Positions 56,477 through 63,829 of a stretch of DNA of 64,000 bases are shown piece by piece (the stretch's first letter is position 1; each line of letters opens with the position of its first letter). The notes beneath the pieces are model-generated. The model did not search any database and had not been told where the DNA came from. It was given only the letters and a program-made list of their open reading frames with translations. A program made the position numbers and the translations under genes. This DNA comes from CAJXNP01 sp050305935. Its GTDB lineage: Bacteria > Bacteroidota > Bacteroidia > Cytophagales > Cyclobacteriaceae. The DNA lies in assembly GCA_050305935.1 (NCBI GenBank), contig JBNLGG010000006.1, forward strand, positions 50,264 through 114,263. Direction: 5' to 3'.

Positions 56477-57187
56477 ATGAAAATCACACCACTGGAAATA
56501 CGGCAGAAGGGATTTGAAAAGGTATTTCGCGGATACGACAAAGATGAAGTAAATGCATTTCTCCAGACACTGTCAGTAGAATGGGAAAAACTTCTGGATG
56601 AAAACAAGTCGCTTACCATCAAGCTGGATTCGGCAGACAATGAAAATAAAAAGCTGCGTGAAGTGGAAACCTCCCTTTATAAGACATTAAAAACGGCGGA
56701 GGACACGGGAGCCAGCATGATTGAGCAAGCTAATAAGGCCTCTGAACTTCAACTGAAAGAAACCAAGCTGAAATCTGAAAATATCATTTCCGAATCAAAA
56801 ACAAAAGCCAAGTCGATCGTTGAAAATGCCGAGAAAGAGGCGAAGCAGATAGTGAAGAATATGATGGAGGAGGTGAAATCCCTGGAGCAGAGCTACCACA
56901 TGCTGATGACCTTAAAGGAAAATTTAATTACGGAATTAAAGAACTTTACTACGGATACCCTGGAGCGGGTAGAAAAGGCAAAGACCAAAAAAGATCGATT
57001 CAATATAGAAAAGCATATCAAATCAGCTAAAGATTTTGCCTACGCCAGCGAGGAAACCCCCATATTTAATAAATTAAAAGAGCGCATTGACTTGGCTGAA
57101 GCTCCCGAGATTAAAAAAGAAGAAAACAAGCTGAAAGTGGAAAAGACGGCCAGTGAGGATTCCTCTTTCTTTGATATGATAGACTAA
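56477..57187 (+). CDS. DivIVA-domain coiled-coil protein
   Basis: A 236-residue cytoplasmic protein. The N-terminal DivIVA motif is KITPLEIRQKGFEKVFRGYDKDEVNAFLQTL (2-32), which binds curved membrane. A long coiled coil (35-150) follows, then a variable Lys/Glu-rich tail. DivIVA family proteins recruit division or cell-wall proteins to poles and septa in Gram-positives; the role in Bacteroidota is less clear. Its TAA stop overlaps the folB ATG (TAATG), so the two are translationally coupled. Confidence 0.88.
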   Translation: MKITPLEIRQKGFEKVFRGYDKDEVNAFLQTLSVEWEKLLDENKSLTIKLDSADNENKKLREVETSLYKTLKTAEDTGASMIEQANKASELQLKETKLKSENIISESKTKAKSIVENAEKEAKQIVKNMMEEVKSLEQSYHMLMTLKENLITELKNFTTDTLERVEKAKTKKDRFNIEKHIKSAKDFAYASEETPIFNKLKERIDLAEAPEIKKEENKLKVEKTASEDSSFFDMID

Positions 57188-57543
57188 TGGGCACCATTTC
57201 CCTGGAAGGCCTTCGGTTTCACGCCCATCATGGTTATTACGGCGAAGAGCGTAAGCTGGGCAACACCTTTATCGTTGACATTTCCCTCGAAGTAGATTTT
57301 CAGAAAGCTTCTGAAAGCGACGAATTAAAAGAAACGGTTAATTACGAAGAGGTGTATGCCATCGTTAAAAATGAGATGGAGCTACCCTCAAAATTATTGG
57401 AACATATCATTCACCGAATCCAGGAGAAGTTTGAAAATAGATTTCCGCAGATTAAATGCCTGGATATAAGCATCTCTAAGCTGAATCCGCCGATAGGAGG
57501 TGTGTGTGAGCGGGCAAAAGTGAGTATCAGGAAGGAGTATTAG
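57187..57543 (+). CDS. folB: Dihydroneopterin aldolase
   Basis: A 118-residue folate-biosynthesis enzyme that cleaves dihydroneopterin to 6-hydroxymethyl-dihydropterin and glycolaldehyde. The family motifs are LEGLRFHAHHGYYGEERKLGNTFIVDISLE (4-33), TVNYEEVYAIVKNEM, and SISKLNPPIGGVCERAKVSI. Conserved Glu/Tyr/Lys residues are at the expected places and the length is typical. It shares one base with the DivIVA stop codon and overlaps the convergent IscA-like gene by 17 bases. Confidence 0.93.
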   Translation: MGTISLEGLRFHAHHGYYGEERKLGNTFIVDISLEVDFQKASESDELKETVNYEEVYAIVKNEMELPSKLLEHIIHRIQEKFENRFPQIKCLDISISKLNPPIGGVCERAKVSIRKEY

Positions 57544-57832
57544 TAGTAAATTTAAATCCTCTTTCATCCACGCCATCGTAAAAGTCCAGCGCTACTCCCA
57601 TCAAAAACATGGTATGTCGTTTGTCGATCAATAATGAAATGCCATTGACATCAAATTCATTGTCAAACTCCCCCGGTTCGTCAAATCCAATCACATAGTT
57701 CACCCCTGCGCAGCCTACTCCGCCTTTTATGCCAATGCGCAGCTTGTAGCCCTCGGGTATTTTCTTGCTTTCAATGATTTGTTTTATTTCCAGTATTGCT
57801 TCTTTTGATATGGTTACCGGATTAATTTTCAT
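57527..57832 (-). CDS. IscA/HesB-family protein lacking the C-terminal cysteines
   Basis: A 101-residue member of the HesB/IscA fold: VTISKEAILEIKQIIESK, LRIGIKGGVGCAGVNYVIGFDEP, GISLLIDKRHTMFLMGVALDFYDGVDERGFKF. The first cysteine of the usual three, C41 in GGVGCAG, is kept. The protein then ends TTNTPS where canonical members read N-P-N-A-x-x-x-C-G-C-G. Both ligands of the C-x-C pair are therefore missing. A-type scaffolds need all three to hold an Fe-S cluster or iron, so this may be a truncated or functionally changed carrier. The stop codon overlaps folB. Confidence 0.85.
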   Translation of the reverse strand: MKINPVTISKEAILEIKQIIESKKIPEGYKLRIGIKGGVGCAGVNYVIGFDEPGEFDNEFDVNGISLLIDKRHTMFLMGVALDFYDGVDERGFKFTTNTPS

Positions 57833-57903
57833 ACATTCACTTCCCTCTTGAATTTGTAAAATTACGTATTTTTAACCGCTTAATTGTTAATCAAAAATTT
57901 GAA

Positions 57904-58425
57904 ATGAACACATTAATTGAATTTGCCAAGATCGTAATACCAGCCATATTAGTGCTCTATGCCGTTTACCTGACAATTACAGCGATGATTTCGAAAGAGT
58001 TAAAATCCAAGGCCATCGAATACCAGATTGAGAACAATAAAACGGTAATGCCGATTCGCCTGCAGGCCTTTGAACGGATGAGTTTATTTCTTGAACGCAT
58101 TTACCCAGGTAGCCTGATCGTTCGGCTTAATCAACCCGGTATGAGTGCCAAAGTCTTTCAAAATGTGCTGGTAAACGAAATCAGGAGTGAGCTGAATCAC
58201 AATCTTTCACAGCAGATATACATGAGTGATGAGGCCTGGAATATGATTAAGAACAGCACGGAAGAGTTGATCACCCTGATCAATACGGCGGCCGAAAACC
58301 AAAAGGATGATGCAAAAAGTACAGACCTCGCAAAAGATATTGTGACTGCCTACGTTGGGAAGAAGAACGACCCGATTGCCGAAACTCTTTCGTATATTAA
58401 GAGTGAAGTTCGGGAAATATTTTAG
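57904..58425 (+). CDS. Small single-pass membrane protein, unknown
   Basis: A 173-residue protein with one N-terminal membrane helix (IVIPAILVLYAVYLTITAMI, 10-29), then a soluble helical domain with MPIRLQAFERMSLFLERIYPGSLIVRLNQPGMSAKVFQNVLVNEIRSELNHNLSQQIYMSD. This segment order is recurrent in Cytophagales and Flavobacteria proteins of unknown function (DUF7935-like, as far as I recall). The YkvA gene starts two bases after its stop, so they are co-translated. Confidence 0.65.
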   Translation: MNTLIEFAKIVIPAILVLYAVYLTITAMISKELKSKAIEYQIENNKTVMPIRLQAFERMSLFLERIYPGSLIVRLNQPGMSAKVFQNVLVNEIRSELNHNLSQQIYMSDEAWNMIKNSTEELITLINTAAENQKDDAKSTDLAKDIVTAYVGKKNDPIAETLSYIKSEVREIF

Positions 58426-58427
58426 GT

Positions 58428-58844
58428 ATGGCGGAAAATAAATATGTAAAAACCAAATCATTTCAGGGAGCTTTGCAAAAGGCAAGGAGTATACTGGGCG
58501 ACAAGGAGCGGATGGGAAAAGTGCTCCAACGGACCCAGGAAAAAATGGCCAATATGCCTGGAGTGAAGAAAGAAATGAATTCTTTTCTGGATAAGATCCG
58601 AACTTTTATTCGGATGGTTAAGGCATATATTTCCGGCACCTATAGGGAAATCCCCATTCGTTCTATTTTGTTGATCATTGCCGGTTTGATTTATTTTGTA
58701 ACCCCAATTGATTTTCTTCCTGATTTTATCCCCGGTATCGGAATGATTGACGATGTGGGTGTGGTGCTGGCTGTTTTTAATAGCGTGGTAGACGATGTGA
58801 ACAAGTTTAGACTTTATGAGCAGGAGAAGGAGATAAAGGAATAA
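58428..58844 (+). CDS. YkvA/DUF1232-family membrane protein
   Basis: A 138-residue protein. A helical N-terminus is followed by the DUF1232 hairpin IPIRSILLIIAGLIYFVTPIDFLPDFIPGIGMIDDVGVVLAVFNSVVDDVNKF (about 76-130). The family's P-x-D-x-x-P-D-x-x-P-x-x-G-x-x-D-D core is fully present. Function is unknown; members are short membrane proteins. It is immediately downstream of the 173-residue membrane protein. It is the last intact gene before a stretch of remnants. Confidence 0.85.
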   Translation: MAENKYVKTKSFQGALQKARSILGDKERMGKVLQRTQEKMANMPGVKKEMNSFLDKIRTFIRMVKAYISGTYREIPIRSILLIIAGLIYFVTPIDFLPDFIPGIGMIDDVGVVLAVFNSVVDDVNKFRLYEQEKEIKE

Positions 58845-58952
58845 AAAAAGCTTGCCGGCAGCAATACACCACCAGCGACTCCTTCATTTTTAAAAGCCAA
58901 ACTCGATCCGAATACCGGGAAAAACCGAATTGAAATTGTAAGTTATATATAA

Positions 58953-59354
58953 TTACGGGCTGACAAAGACTCCCTTAACCGGGGACCAGTTGACACCAAG
59001 GCGAAATGTATTATCACCAAACATATCACCGTGGGGCGAGATAAGGTAGCCAACTTCTACTGCCAGCAAGCTCTTCTTTTTTCTCTCATCGCTAAAATGC
59101 CATCCGTAGCCAAGATTTAATGGTTTTTCCCTCCGGGGTAAAGTCGAATAACATATTTGACGAAACATACGGGAAGCGAATCTTACCTTTTTTGTTAATT
59201 CCTATCCCTATACCAGCTGAAAGATCTGGTACCCATTGATTCCTGACAAGATTTCCACCTGCGCCCAAGTTGATATTGAGCATATCTAACTCATTGTTTT
59301 ATTTTCAACCATTGCAAAGGCGATTAGACATAAAATCAGACATAGTTTTTTCAT
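58953..59354 (-). pseudogene. Frameshifted outer-membrane protein gene
   Basis: A signal peptide MKKLCLILCLIAFAMVENKTM begins at 59354, then hits TAG. From 59283 a barrel-like segment reads LNINLGAGGNLVRNQWVPDLSAGIGIGI...SNMLFDFTPEGK in a second frame. From about 59125 the same protein continues in a third frame as PLNLGYGWHFSDERKKKSLLAVEVGYLIS...NTFRLGVNWSP. The two shifts occur near the TAG and at a GGGAAAAA run. The pieces read as one exported barrel protein, now broken, unless the run is a sequencing error. C-terminal strand ends the frame at 58953. Confidence 0.65.
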
Positions 59355-59430
59355 GATAATATGCATCACGTTCATGATTTTTCTCATTTAATTGATATTA
59401 ATCCCTTTTTACAAGGGACCCAAACTTAAT

Positions 59431-59660
59431 TTATACTGACTCGGATGACGATGAACTCCTTTTGTCGACTTTGGTCAGGAAGATCGCATCATCCAGATCC
59501 CTATTATCTGTTTTTGGTTGTGGTTGGTTTATTTTTGTCTCCGGCATTTCAAGAGTTTTGGAGTCGTCATTTTTCGTCTGGACTATTTTTGTAATGTATC
59601 GCACCTCTTGCACATATACGGTATCTGTTACATAAATCACATCATCGCCTACGATGTCTT
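59431..59660 (-). pseudogene. Remnant of a minus-strand exported or anti-sigma-type gene
   Basis: The protein reads VIYVTDTVYVQEVRYITKIVQ, then a Pro/Lys/Asp-rich tail ending TKVDKRSSSSSESV. The 'DTVYV-x-EVRY' strand is typical of the middle of Bacteroidota membrane-anchored proteins next to barrel genes. Everything upstream of about 59660 is unrelated (see the FN3 remnant on the other strand), so the N-terminus is missing. It probably once preceded the frameshifted barrel gene. Confidence 0.45.
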
Positions 59661-59827
59661 TTTTGGCACCACTGATCCACCCACCTTTACTGACCAGTGA
59701 TACCAATCAAAGTGAAGTCTCCAACGTCAACGTTTCCTCAGGCACAATCTACTACTGGAGCGTCACCACCAAAGATGCCTACGGCAATGCATCCGAAAGC
59801 GGAGTGGCACAGTTTAAGGTGGAGTGA
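59650..59827 (+). pseudogene. Fibronectin-III-like fragment of a surface protein
   Basis: AYDVFFGTTDPPT (from about 59647) matches the 'YDVYFGTTNPP' strand of FN3-like modules in T9SS-exported Bacteroidota proteins. The frame then shifts, and IYYWSVTTKDAYGNASESGVAQFKVE (ending at 59827) is the matching 'TYYW-x-V-x-A-x-D-x-x-G' end of the same domain. There is no start or upstream domain, so this is the fossil 3' end of a larger gene. Confidence 0.55.
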
Positions 59828-59900
59828 GCGAAATCCTCGATAGTCAAAGGATTGAATTGACTAGTATTGAAATTGTAGCAAAATCGCCTAAATTCAACTG

Positions 59901-60566
59901 ATGAATTTTTTCACAAAAAGGCTTTAACTATATCTCTGGATTGCTTTTATGTTTTCCTGCAAATCAATTGACAAGCCCAACAACTACAAAAGATTTCCTA
60001 AGAATTATTCTGCGATCAGCCATTAGTATGAGACCTACTATCATTTGGCAGGATGTAGACAAGGTGAGACGATTGCCAGCATTGGCGCTGGAAATGGAAT
60101 GAAAGAGATCCAAATTTCCTGCTTTGTTGTTGGAATTACATGGTATTTACAGGAAATAGAATCTTCAAGATTATATGAATTTGGGAAAGTGCTGAAGTAC
60201 CATGAAAAAGTAGTAGGGTCTCCCATAGATGCCGGGTTCAATCTTGTATTAGGTAATGAGTCCTCTACGAATTTGCCACCCAACACCTTTGACCGGATTC
60301 TGATGTTCAACGTGTTTCACGAAATTGAATCGAGGAGTGGAATCATGACCGAAATCCGACACCTTTTGAATGAAGATGGAGAGCTTGGAATTATGGAAAG
60401 AATGGGGAAAACCGATAATGAGATTCATGGGGATTGCAACTTCCCCAAGCTTATTGAATCGAATTTTTTGAAGGAGATGAATGACTATGGATATCGATTA
60501 AAAAATAAAGTTTTAGGTGAAGAGATGTCGAATCTTATGTTTTACACTTTTGGGTTGGAGGGATAA
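59901..60566 (+). pseudogene. Methyltransferase-like lipoprotein gene with two in-frame stops
   Basis: One frame runs from the ATG at 59901 to 60566 with stops only at TAA 59925-59927 and TAG 60024-60026. Reading through gives MNFFTKRL, stop, LYLWIAFMFSCKS (a lipoprotein-type leader with a lipobox-like MFSC), NNYKRFPKNYSAISH, stop, then YETYYHLAGCRQGETIASIGAGNGMKE. The last carries the SAM-binding glycine loop IGAGNG, and FDRILMFNVFHEI with EDGELGIMERMG are class I methyltransferase motifs IV-VI. The 173 residues after the second stop remain open from a TTG at 60045. The C-terminal part could be expressed alone, but the leader shows a decayed exported protein. Confidence 0.6.
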
Positions 60567-60603
60567 CGACAACAAGCTACAAGGAAGAAATATTGTGTCA
60601 TAC

Positions 60604-61533
60604 TCATTTCTCACGCAATTTTTGAGTTTCAACGAACAATTTAATAGTTGAGCCTGTGATATTGATCATATATGAGGCTACGTGATCATTAACTATGATT
60701 TTCTTATTTCCCTGACCATGCCCACTATTTTTATTTCTAATAGTTGGAATACCACTTTCTAATAATTGCTTCAAGTTAGCCAACTGGTTCTGATGATATA
60801 ATGGTAAAAAATGGTTTGTTAACAGGGTATTTATTAAAGGCTTCGCAGTATCATTTTCTTTATAATTCCATTTGTTTTTATTGCAGATAATTTTCATCGT
60901 GGTTTCGAAAGCTTTGAGGCAATCAATTAGACACTCTTTGTTTCTTTTATGTCTGTAATGGCCCAAGGCTGAAAGAAACTCATCGTTCACATTTGCATAG
61001 TCTCTTTCGTTTAGAAAATTGAGAGTTGGCTCTAGAATTTCTTTATGAAGTAATTCATTATCAAGTTTAATGATTTTGCTGTTAGAGTATTGATACCCGA
61101 CACCATTTTCCTTAAATCTGTCATTTAATTCTTTTATCACTTTTCCAGCAGAAAGTTTTATGCCAAAAAAATTGCGGTCTCTATTAATTTTTTCTGTTAG
61201 TTCAATAGTAAAAAAAGAGATATGAATTACATCCAAAATTTTTTCAACTTCATTTTCAGTCAAAGCGGTTAAATAACCTTCTACCTCAGCTTGAGAGCTT
61301 ATGCGGCCAAAGAAAGGATTACTATAAAGTGATTTTTGCCCCAACTCTTTCAGTAAAGTTTTTAAAATAAAATCCCAAGCTTCGTTCGAAAGGCTATTGG
61401 AAATATTCTTCTCATCAAAGAAATCTTGCCAAATGTGATAAACCTGATTCTTTAATTTTTCCGGGATCTTATCATAAACAAATTGATCGGGGTACTTTTT
61501 TAGACTTTTTGAATATAAATCAAATATTGCCAT
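60604..61533 (-). CDS. Abortive-infection family protein (STM4504/CBY_0614, AbiJ_NTD4-like)
   Basis: A 309-residue soluble protein. The N-terminus AIFDLYSKSLKKYPDQFVYDKIPEKLKNQVYHIWQDFF matches the start of STM4504/CBY_0614 proteins and the AbiJ N-terminal domain 4. The C-terminal half (HYRHKRNKECLIDCLKAFETTMKIIC, NLKQLLESGIPTIRNKNSGHGQG) is the 'Abi_C'-like helical domain with the R-N-x-x-x-x-H-G end. Such proteins are linked to anti-phage abortive infection, with poorly known mechanism. It stands alone, next to a HigBA toxin-antitoxin pair in a degraded region, so it is probably an acquired defence gene. Base composition is AT-rich compared with the neighbours. Confidence 0.72.
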   Translation of the reverse strand: MAIFDLYSKSLKKYPDQFVYDKIPEKLKNQVYHIWQDFFDEKNISNSLSNEAWDFILKTLLKELGQKSLYSNPFFGRISSQAEVEGYLTALTENEVEKILDVIHISFFTIELTEKINRDRNFFGIKLSAGKVIKELNDRFKENGVGYQYSNSKIIKLDNELLHKEILEPTLNFLNERDYANVNDEFLSALGHYRHKRNKECLIDCLKAFETTMKIICNKNKWNYKENDTAKPLINTLLTNHFLPLYHQNQLANLKQLLESGIPTIRNKNSGHGQGNKKIIVNDHVASYMINITGSTIKLFVETQKLREK

Positions 61534-61716
61534 TATTTTTTTAGCACCTATGTTAACTTCTTTGGGTTAGACTTAAAATATAGCTAAAAAGTTTTTCATA
61601 GTCACAAAAATTGTCCACCTCGTAATCCTCCCCCACGACCAAAACCCCAAGAGCCAAATGTTGAATGCGCAGACATAAGCAAGCCGGTTGGCCCAACCTC
61701 TATCTGGGCTTTGACA

Positions 61717-61748
61717 CTTGCAAAGAGTTACCTAATTAGCTAACTTTG
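61717..61748 (+). promoter_or_regulatory. Candidate promoter of the HigBA pair
   Basis: CTTG (61717-61720), 20 bases, then TAACTTTG (61741-61748) fits the Bacteroidota TTTG/TAnnTTTG promoter. The toxin ATG at 61754 is only five bases after the -7 box, so the message would be almost or fully leaderless. No inverted-repeat operator for the antitoxin was recognised. The rest of 61534-61753 has no gene I can support. Confidence 0.5.
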
Positions 61749-61753
61749 TTCGG

Positions 61754-62101
61754 ATGAATGAAAGCGGTGATGTTCGAAAGGTAATATTCTTTGGGGAACA
61801 TTTTTGGGAGTTCTACAATGCACAAACCCCTAAGATTAAAGAGCGTATCAACTGGACAATCAAACTGATTAAGACAGTTGAACGTGTACCTGCCAAATAC
61901 CTTAAAAACATCACAGGTACGACTTTGTATGAAATGCGGATGATCTCGGGAACGAACATTTACCGAATATTCTGTTTTTTCGACAAGGGTAAATTGGTAG
62001 TGGTGTTGAATGGTTTTCAAAAGAAAACTCAGAAAACACCAAAGAATGAGATTAAATTGGCTGAAAAGCTGCAAAAACAATATTACGATGAGCAAAACTA
62101 A
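61754..62101 (+). CDS. higB: HigB-type RelE/ParE-family toxin (Gp49-like)
   Basis: A 115-residue protein of the phage Gp49/DUF891 group of RelE-fold toxins: VIFFGEHFWEFYNAQTPKIKERINWTIKLIK, LKNITGTTLYEMRMISGTNIYRIFCFF, GKLVVVLNGFQKKTQKTPKNEIKLAEKL. The K-K-T-x-x-T-P motif near the end is the classical HigB signature. Such toxins cut mRNA in the ribosome and are held by the antitoxin encoded next. Toxin-first order matches HigBA. It overlaps the antitoxin gene by 14 bases. Confidence 0.88.
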   Translation: MNESGDVRKVIFFGEHFWEFYNAQTPKIKERINWTIKLIKTVERVPAKYLKNITGTTLYEMRMISGTNIYRIFCFFDKGKLVVVLNGFQKKTQKTPKNEIKLAEKLQKQYYDEQN

Positions 62102-62387
62102 AATTGTAGACTTTGACGATCACCTGAACTCGGAGTACGGTAAACGTGGAACTGAATCGAGAGAGGCTTTTGAAGAAGGCTTTGAGGCTTTTCGGTTAGG
62201 AGTTATGCTTCAGGAACTGCGTAAAAGCCAAGGCATGACGCAGGAACAACTGGCACAGAAGTGTGGAACGACCAAAACCTATATTTCACGGATTGAGAAC
62301 AACGCAAGTGACATTCGCCTGTCAACCTTGATGCGCATTATTAGGGAAGGCCTGGGAGGACACCTGAAGCTCAATGTGGAAGTATAG
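62088..62387 (+). CDS. higA: HigA-type antitoxin (XRE helix-turn-helix)
   Basis: Start at the ATG at 62088 gives 99 residues; an ORF opening at 62010 is only the shifted toxin frame. The HTH_3 domain (about 35-88) is LGVMLQELRKSQGMTQEQLAQKCGTTKTYISRIENNASDIRLSTLMRIIREGL. The N-terminal arm contains acidic residues that would contact the toxin. It neutralises HigB and probably represses the shared promoter. Its start lies 14 bases inside the toxin gene, so the two are translationally coupled. Confidence 0.9.
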   Translation: MSKTKIVDFDDHLNSEYGKRGTESREAFEEGFEAFRLGVMLQELRKSQGMTQEQLAQKCGTTKTYISRIENNASDIRLSTLMRIIREGLGGHLKLNVEV

Positions 62388-62420
62388 CAAAGAGCCCCTA
62401 CAATGATTCCACTCCTCGCC

Positions 62421-62444
62421 TCGGCAGGTGCCCTCACCTGCCGA
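62421..62444. repeat. Hairpin repeat copy 1 (left of the beta-lactamase gene)
   Basis: TCGGCAGGTG and CACCTGCCGA are perfect ten-base arms with loop CCCT, about 34 bases after the antitoxin stop. It may end the HigBA transcript. A similar hairpin lies at 63694-63717. Confidence 0.6.
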
Positions 62445-62561
62445 AACTGATAAGAACCTCGCAATTAGCTCAATCAGCATGGCAAGGTATCGGAGACTAT
62501 TGCCAGAGTAACAATGCCACAAAAAGTTTAATGAAAGCACTTTTCGCAGAAAATTTACCCT

Positions 62562-63611
62562 ATGACAAAGAAGAAAAAACAACTAATAGTCAGAATAGCA
62601 TTGCTTACCGGAACCGTGGCCTCCCTATTCTTTGTGCCATGGGTGTTGGTGTGGGCGTGGATATTACCACTACCGGATACCGTTCAGGAACAGGTAAATG
62701 AAGCTATCGGGCATGGGCTGGACGGCATGATTGTTTATGTGGACCAAGGGGGTAGGGAGCCAGCCTTTTGTGCAGCCGGATGGAACAACAGGGAAAATAA
62801 AGTTCCGACGGATCCACACTCTTTGTTCAAGATTGCCAGCATCAGTAAGTTATATATTGCAGTTGCTACCTCCAAATTGGTAAGTGCCGGACGTTTAGAC
62901 CTGGATAAAACGCTTGCAGAATACTTGCCTGAATTCGCCGGAAGAATTGAAAACGCAGAAACAATTACTCTGAGAATGCTCGTGCAACATCGCAGTGGCA
63001 TTCCTAATTACAGTGACCATCCTGATTACCCCTGGGACAGTCCGTACAAGAAAAATAAGGATACCTATGAACTGGTGTTGGATATGCCTGCCGACTTCGC
63101 GCCGGATGAAAAATACAGCTATTCGAATACAAATTACCTGCTGATTGGTGATATCCTCGACAACACATTAGGATATAGCCATCGCCAATACATTAAGGAG
63201 GAAATTCTTTTGCCACTTGGTCTTAAACATACCTATAGTTTGTTTAAGGAAGTAAACCCGGAAGATGTGATGAGCGGATACCACATCGGTTATGACCCAG
63301 ATATAAAGGGAAATGATTTTATCCAGCCTGGTGGCTCCATGGTGGCGACCGCAGAGGATGTGGGCATATTCCTGAGGGCATTAAACGATGGCTCCTTGCT
63401 AAACGAAGACGAACAAACTATCTACTCGTCGATTTATGAGTATGAACATACAGGTTTATTGCCAGGGTATGAAAGCATCGCGCGATACCACAAAGATATC
63501 GATACCGTAGTGATCCAGTTCGTAAATACAAGTGGCGGATATAGCTGGAATATATCGGAGATTGTATATGGTCGGATTGTGAAGATTTTGAGGAAGGGGA
63601 AAAACTCCTAA
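62562..63611 (+). CDS. Serine hydrolase of the beta-lactamase (class C/AmpC-like) family
   Basis: A 349-residue exported enzyme, N-terminal membrane segment IALLTGTVASLFFVPWVLVWAWI. Catalytic motifs are S-I-S-K (S93, K96), Y-S-N (187-189) and H-T-G (296-298, in place of K-T-G), all in the normal order with PSGG-like IPNYS. The family includes carboxypeptidases, esterases and class C beta-lactamases; which of these applies cannot be told from motifs. There is no antibiotic-resistance context. Two related hairpins (62421 and 63694) flank the gene. Confidence 0.85.
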   Translation: MTKKKKQLIVRIALLTGTVASLFFVPWVLVWAWILPLPDTVQEQVNEAIGHGLDGMIVYVDQGGREPAFCAAGWNNRENKVPTDPHSLFKIASISKLYIAVATSKLVSAGRLDLDKTLAEYLPEFAGRIENAETITLRMLVQHRSGIPNYSDHPDYPWDSPYKKNKDTYELVLDMPADFAPDEKYSYSNTNYLLIGDILDNTLGYSHRQYIKEEILLPLGLKHTYSLFKEVNPEDVMSGYHIGYDPDIKGNDFIQPGGSMVATAEDVGIFLRALNDGSLLNEDEQTIYSSIYEYEHTGLLPGYESIARYHKDIDTVVIQFVNTSGGYSWNISEIVYGRIVKILRKGKNS

Positions 63612-63693
63612 CGCTAAAGATAAAATTAATGCTCATTGCATCGTGAAACCAAGCATTAAGAATTAACCATGAGCGTATTCACTTTCCCAGCCT

Positions 63694-63717
63694 CGGCTCG
63701 TGTCTTCACGTGCCGAA
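63694..63717. repeat. Hairpin repeat copy 2 (right of the beta-lactamase gene)
   Basis: TCGGCTCGTG and CACGTGCCGA form a ten-base stem with one mismatch and loop TCTT, preceded by GCC and followed by AAAC as in copy 1 (62421-62444). The shared GCCTCGGC...GTG...CAC...GCCGAAAC frame shows a common element. The 218-base gap 63612-63829 holds nothing else I can support. Confidence 0.55.
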
Positions 63718-63829
63718 ACCTTATGCGATAGATAAGGTGGCTAGAAACAGGCACAAGGGATGGGGTAAGGCCAAAAAAATCACCTGATTTTTAATTTGCT
63801 TTAGTATATTCGGTATCAAAAAAACCATC

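Noticed and set aside
59518..59700. Plus-strand frame of 60 codons as a complete small gene
   Set aside because: Only its last dozen residues match an FN3 module; the rest is antisense to the minus-strand remnant.
62322..62582. Minus-strand frame over the hairpin after the antitoxin gene
   Set aside because: Composition is driven by the hairpin and there is no ribosome site or family match.
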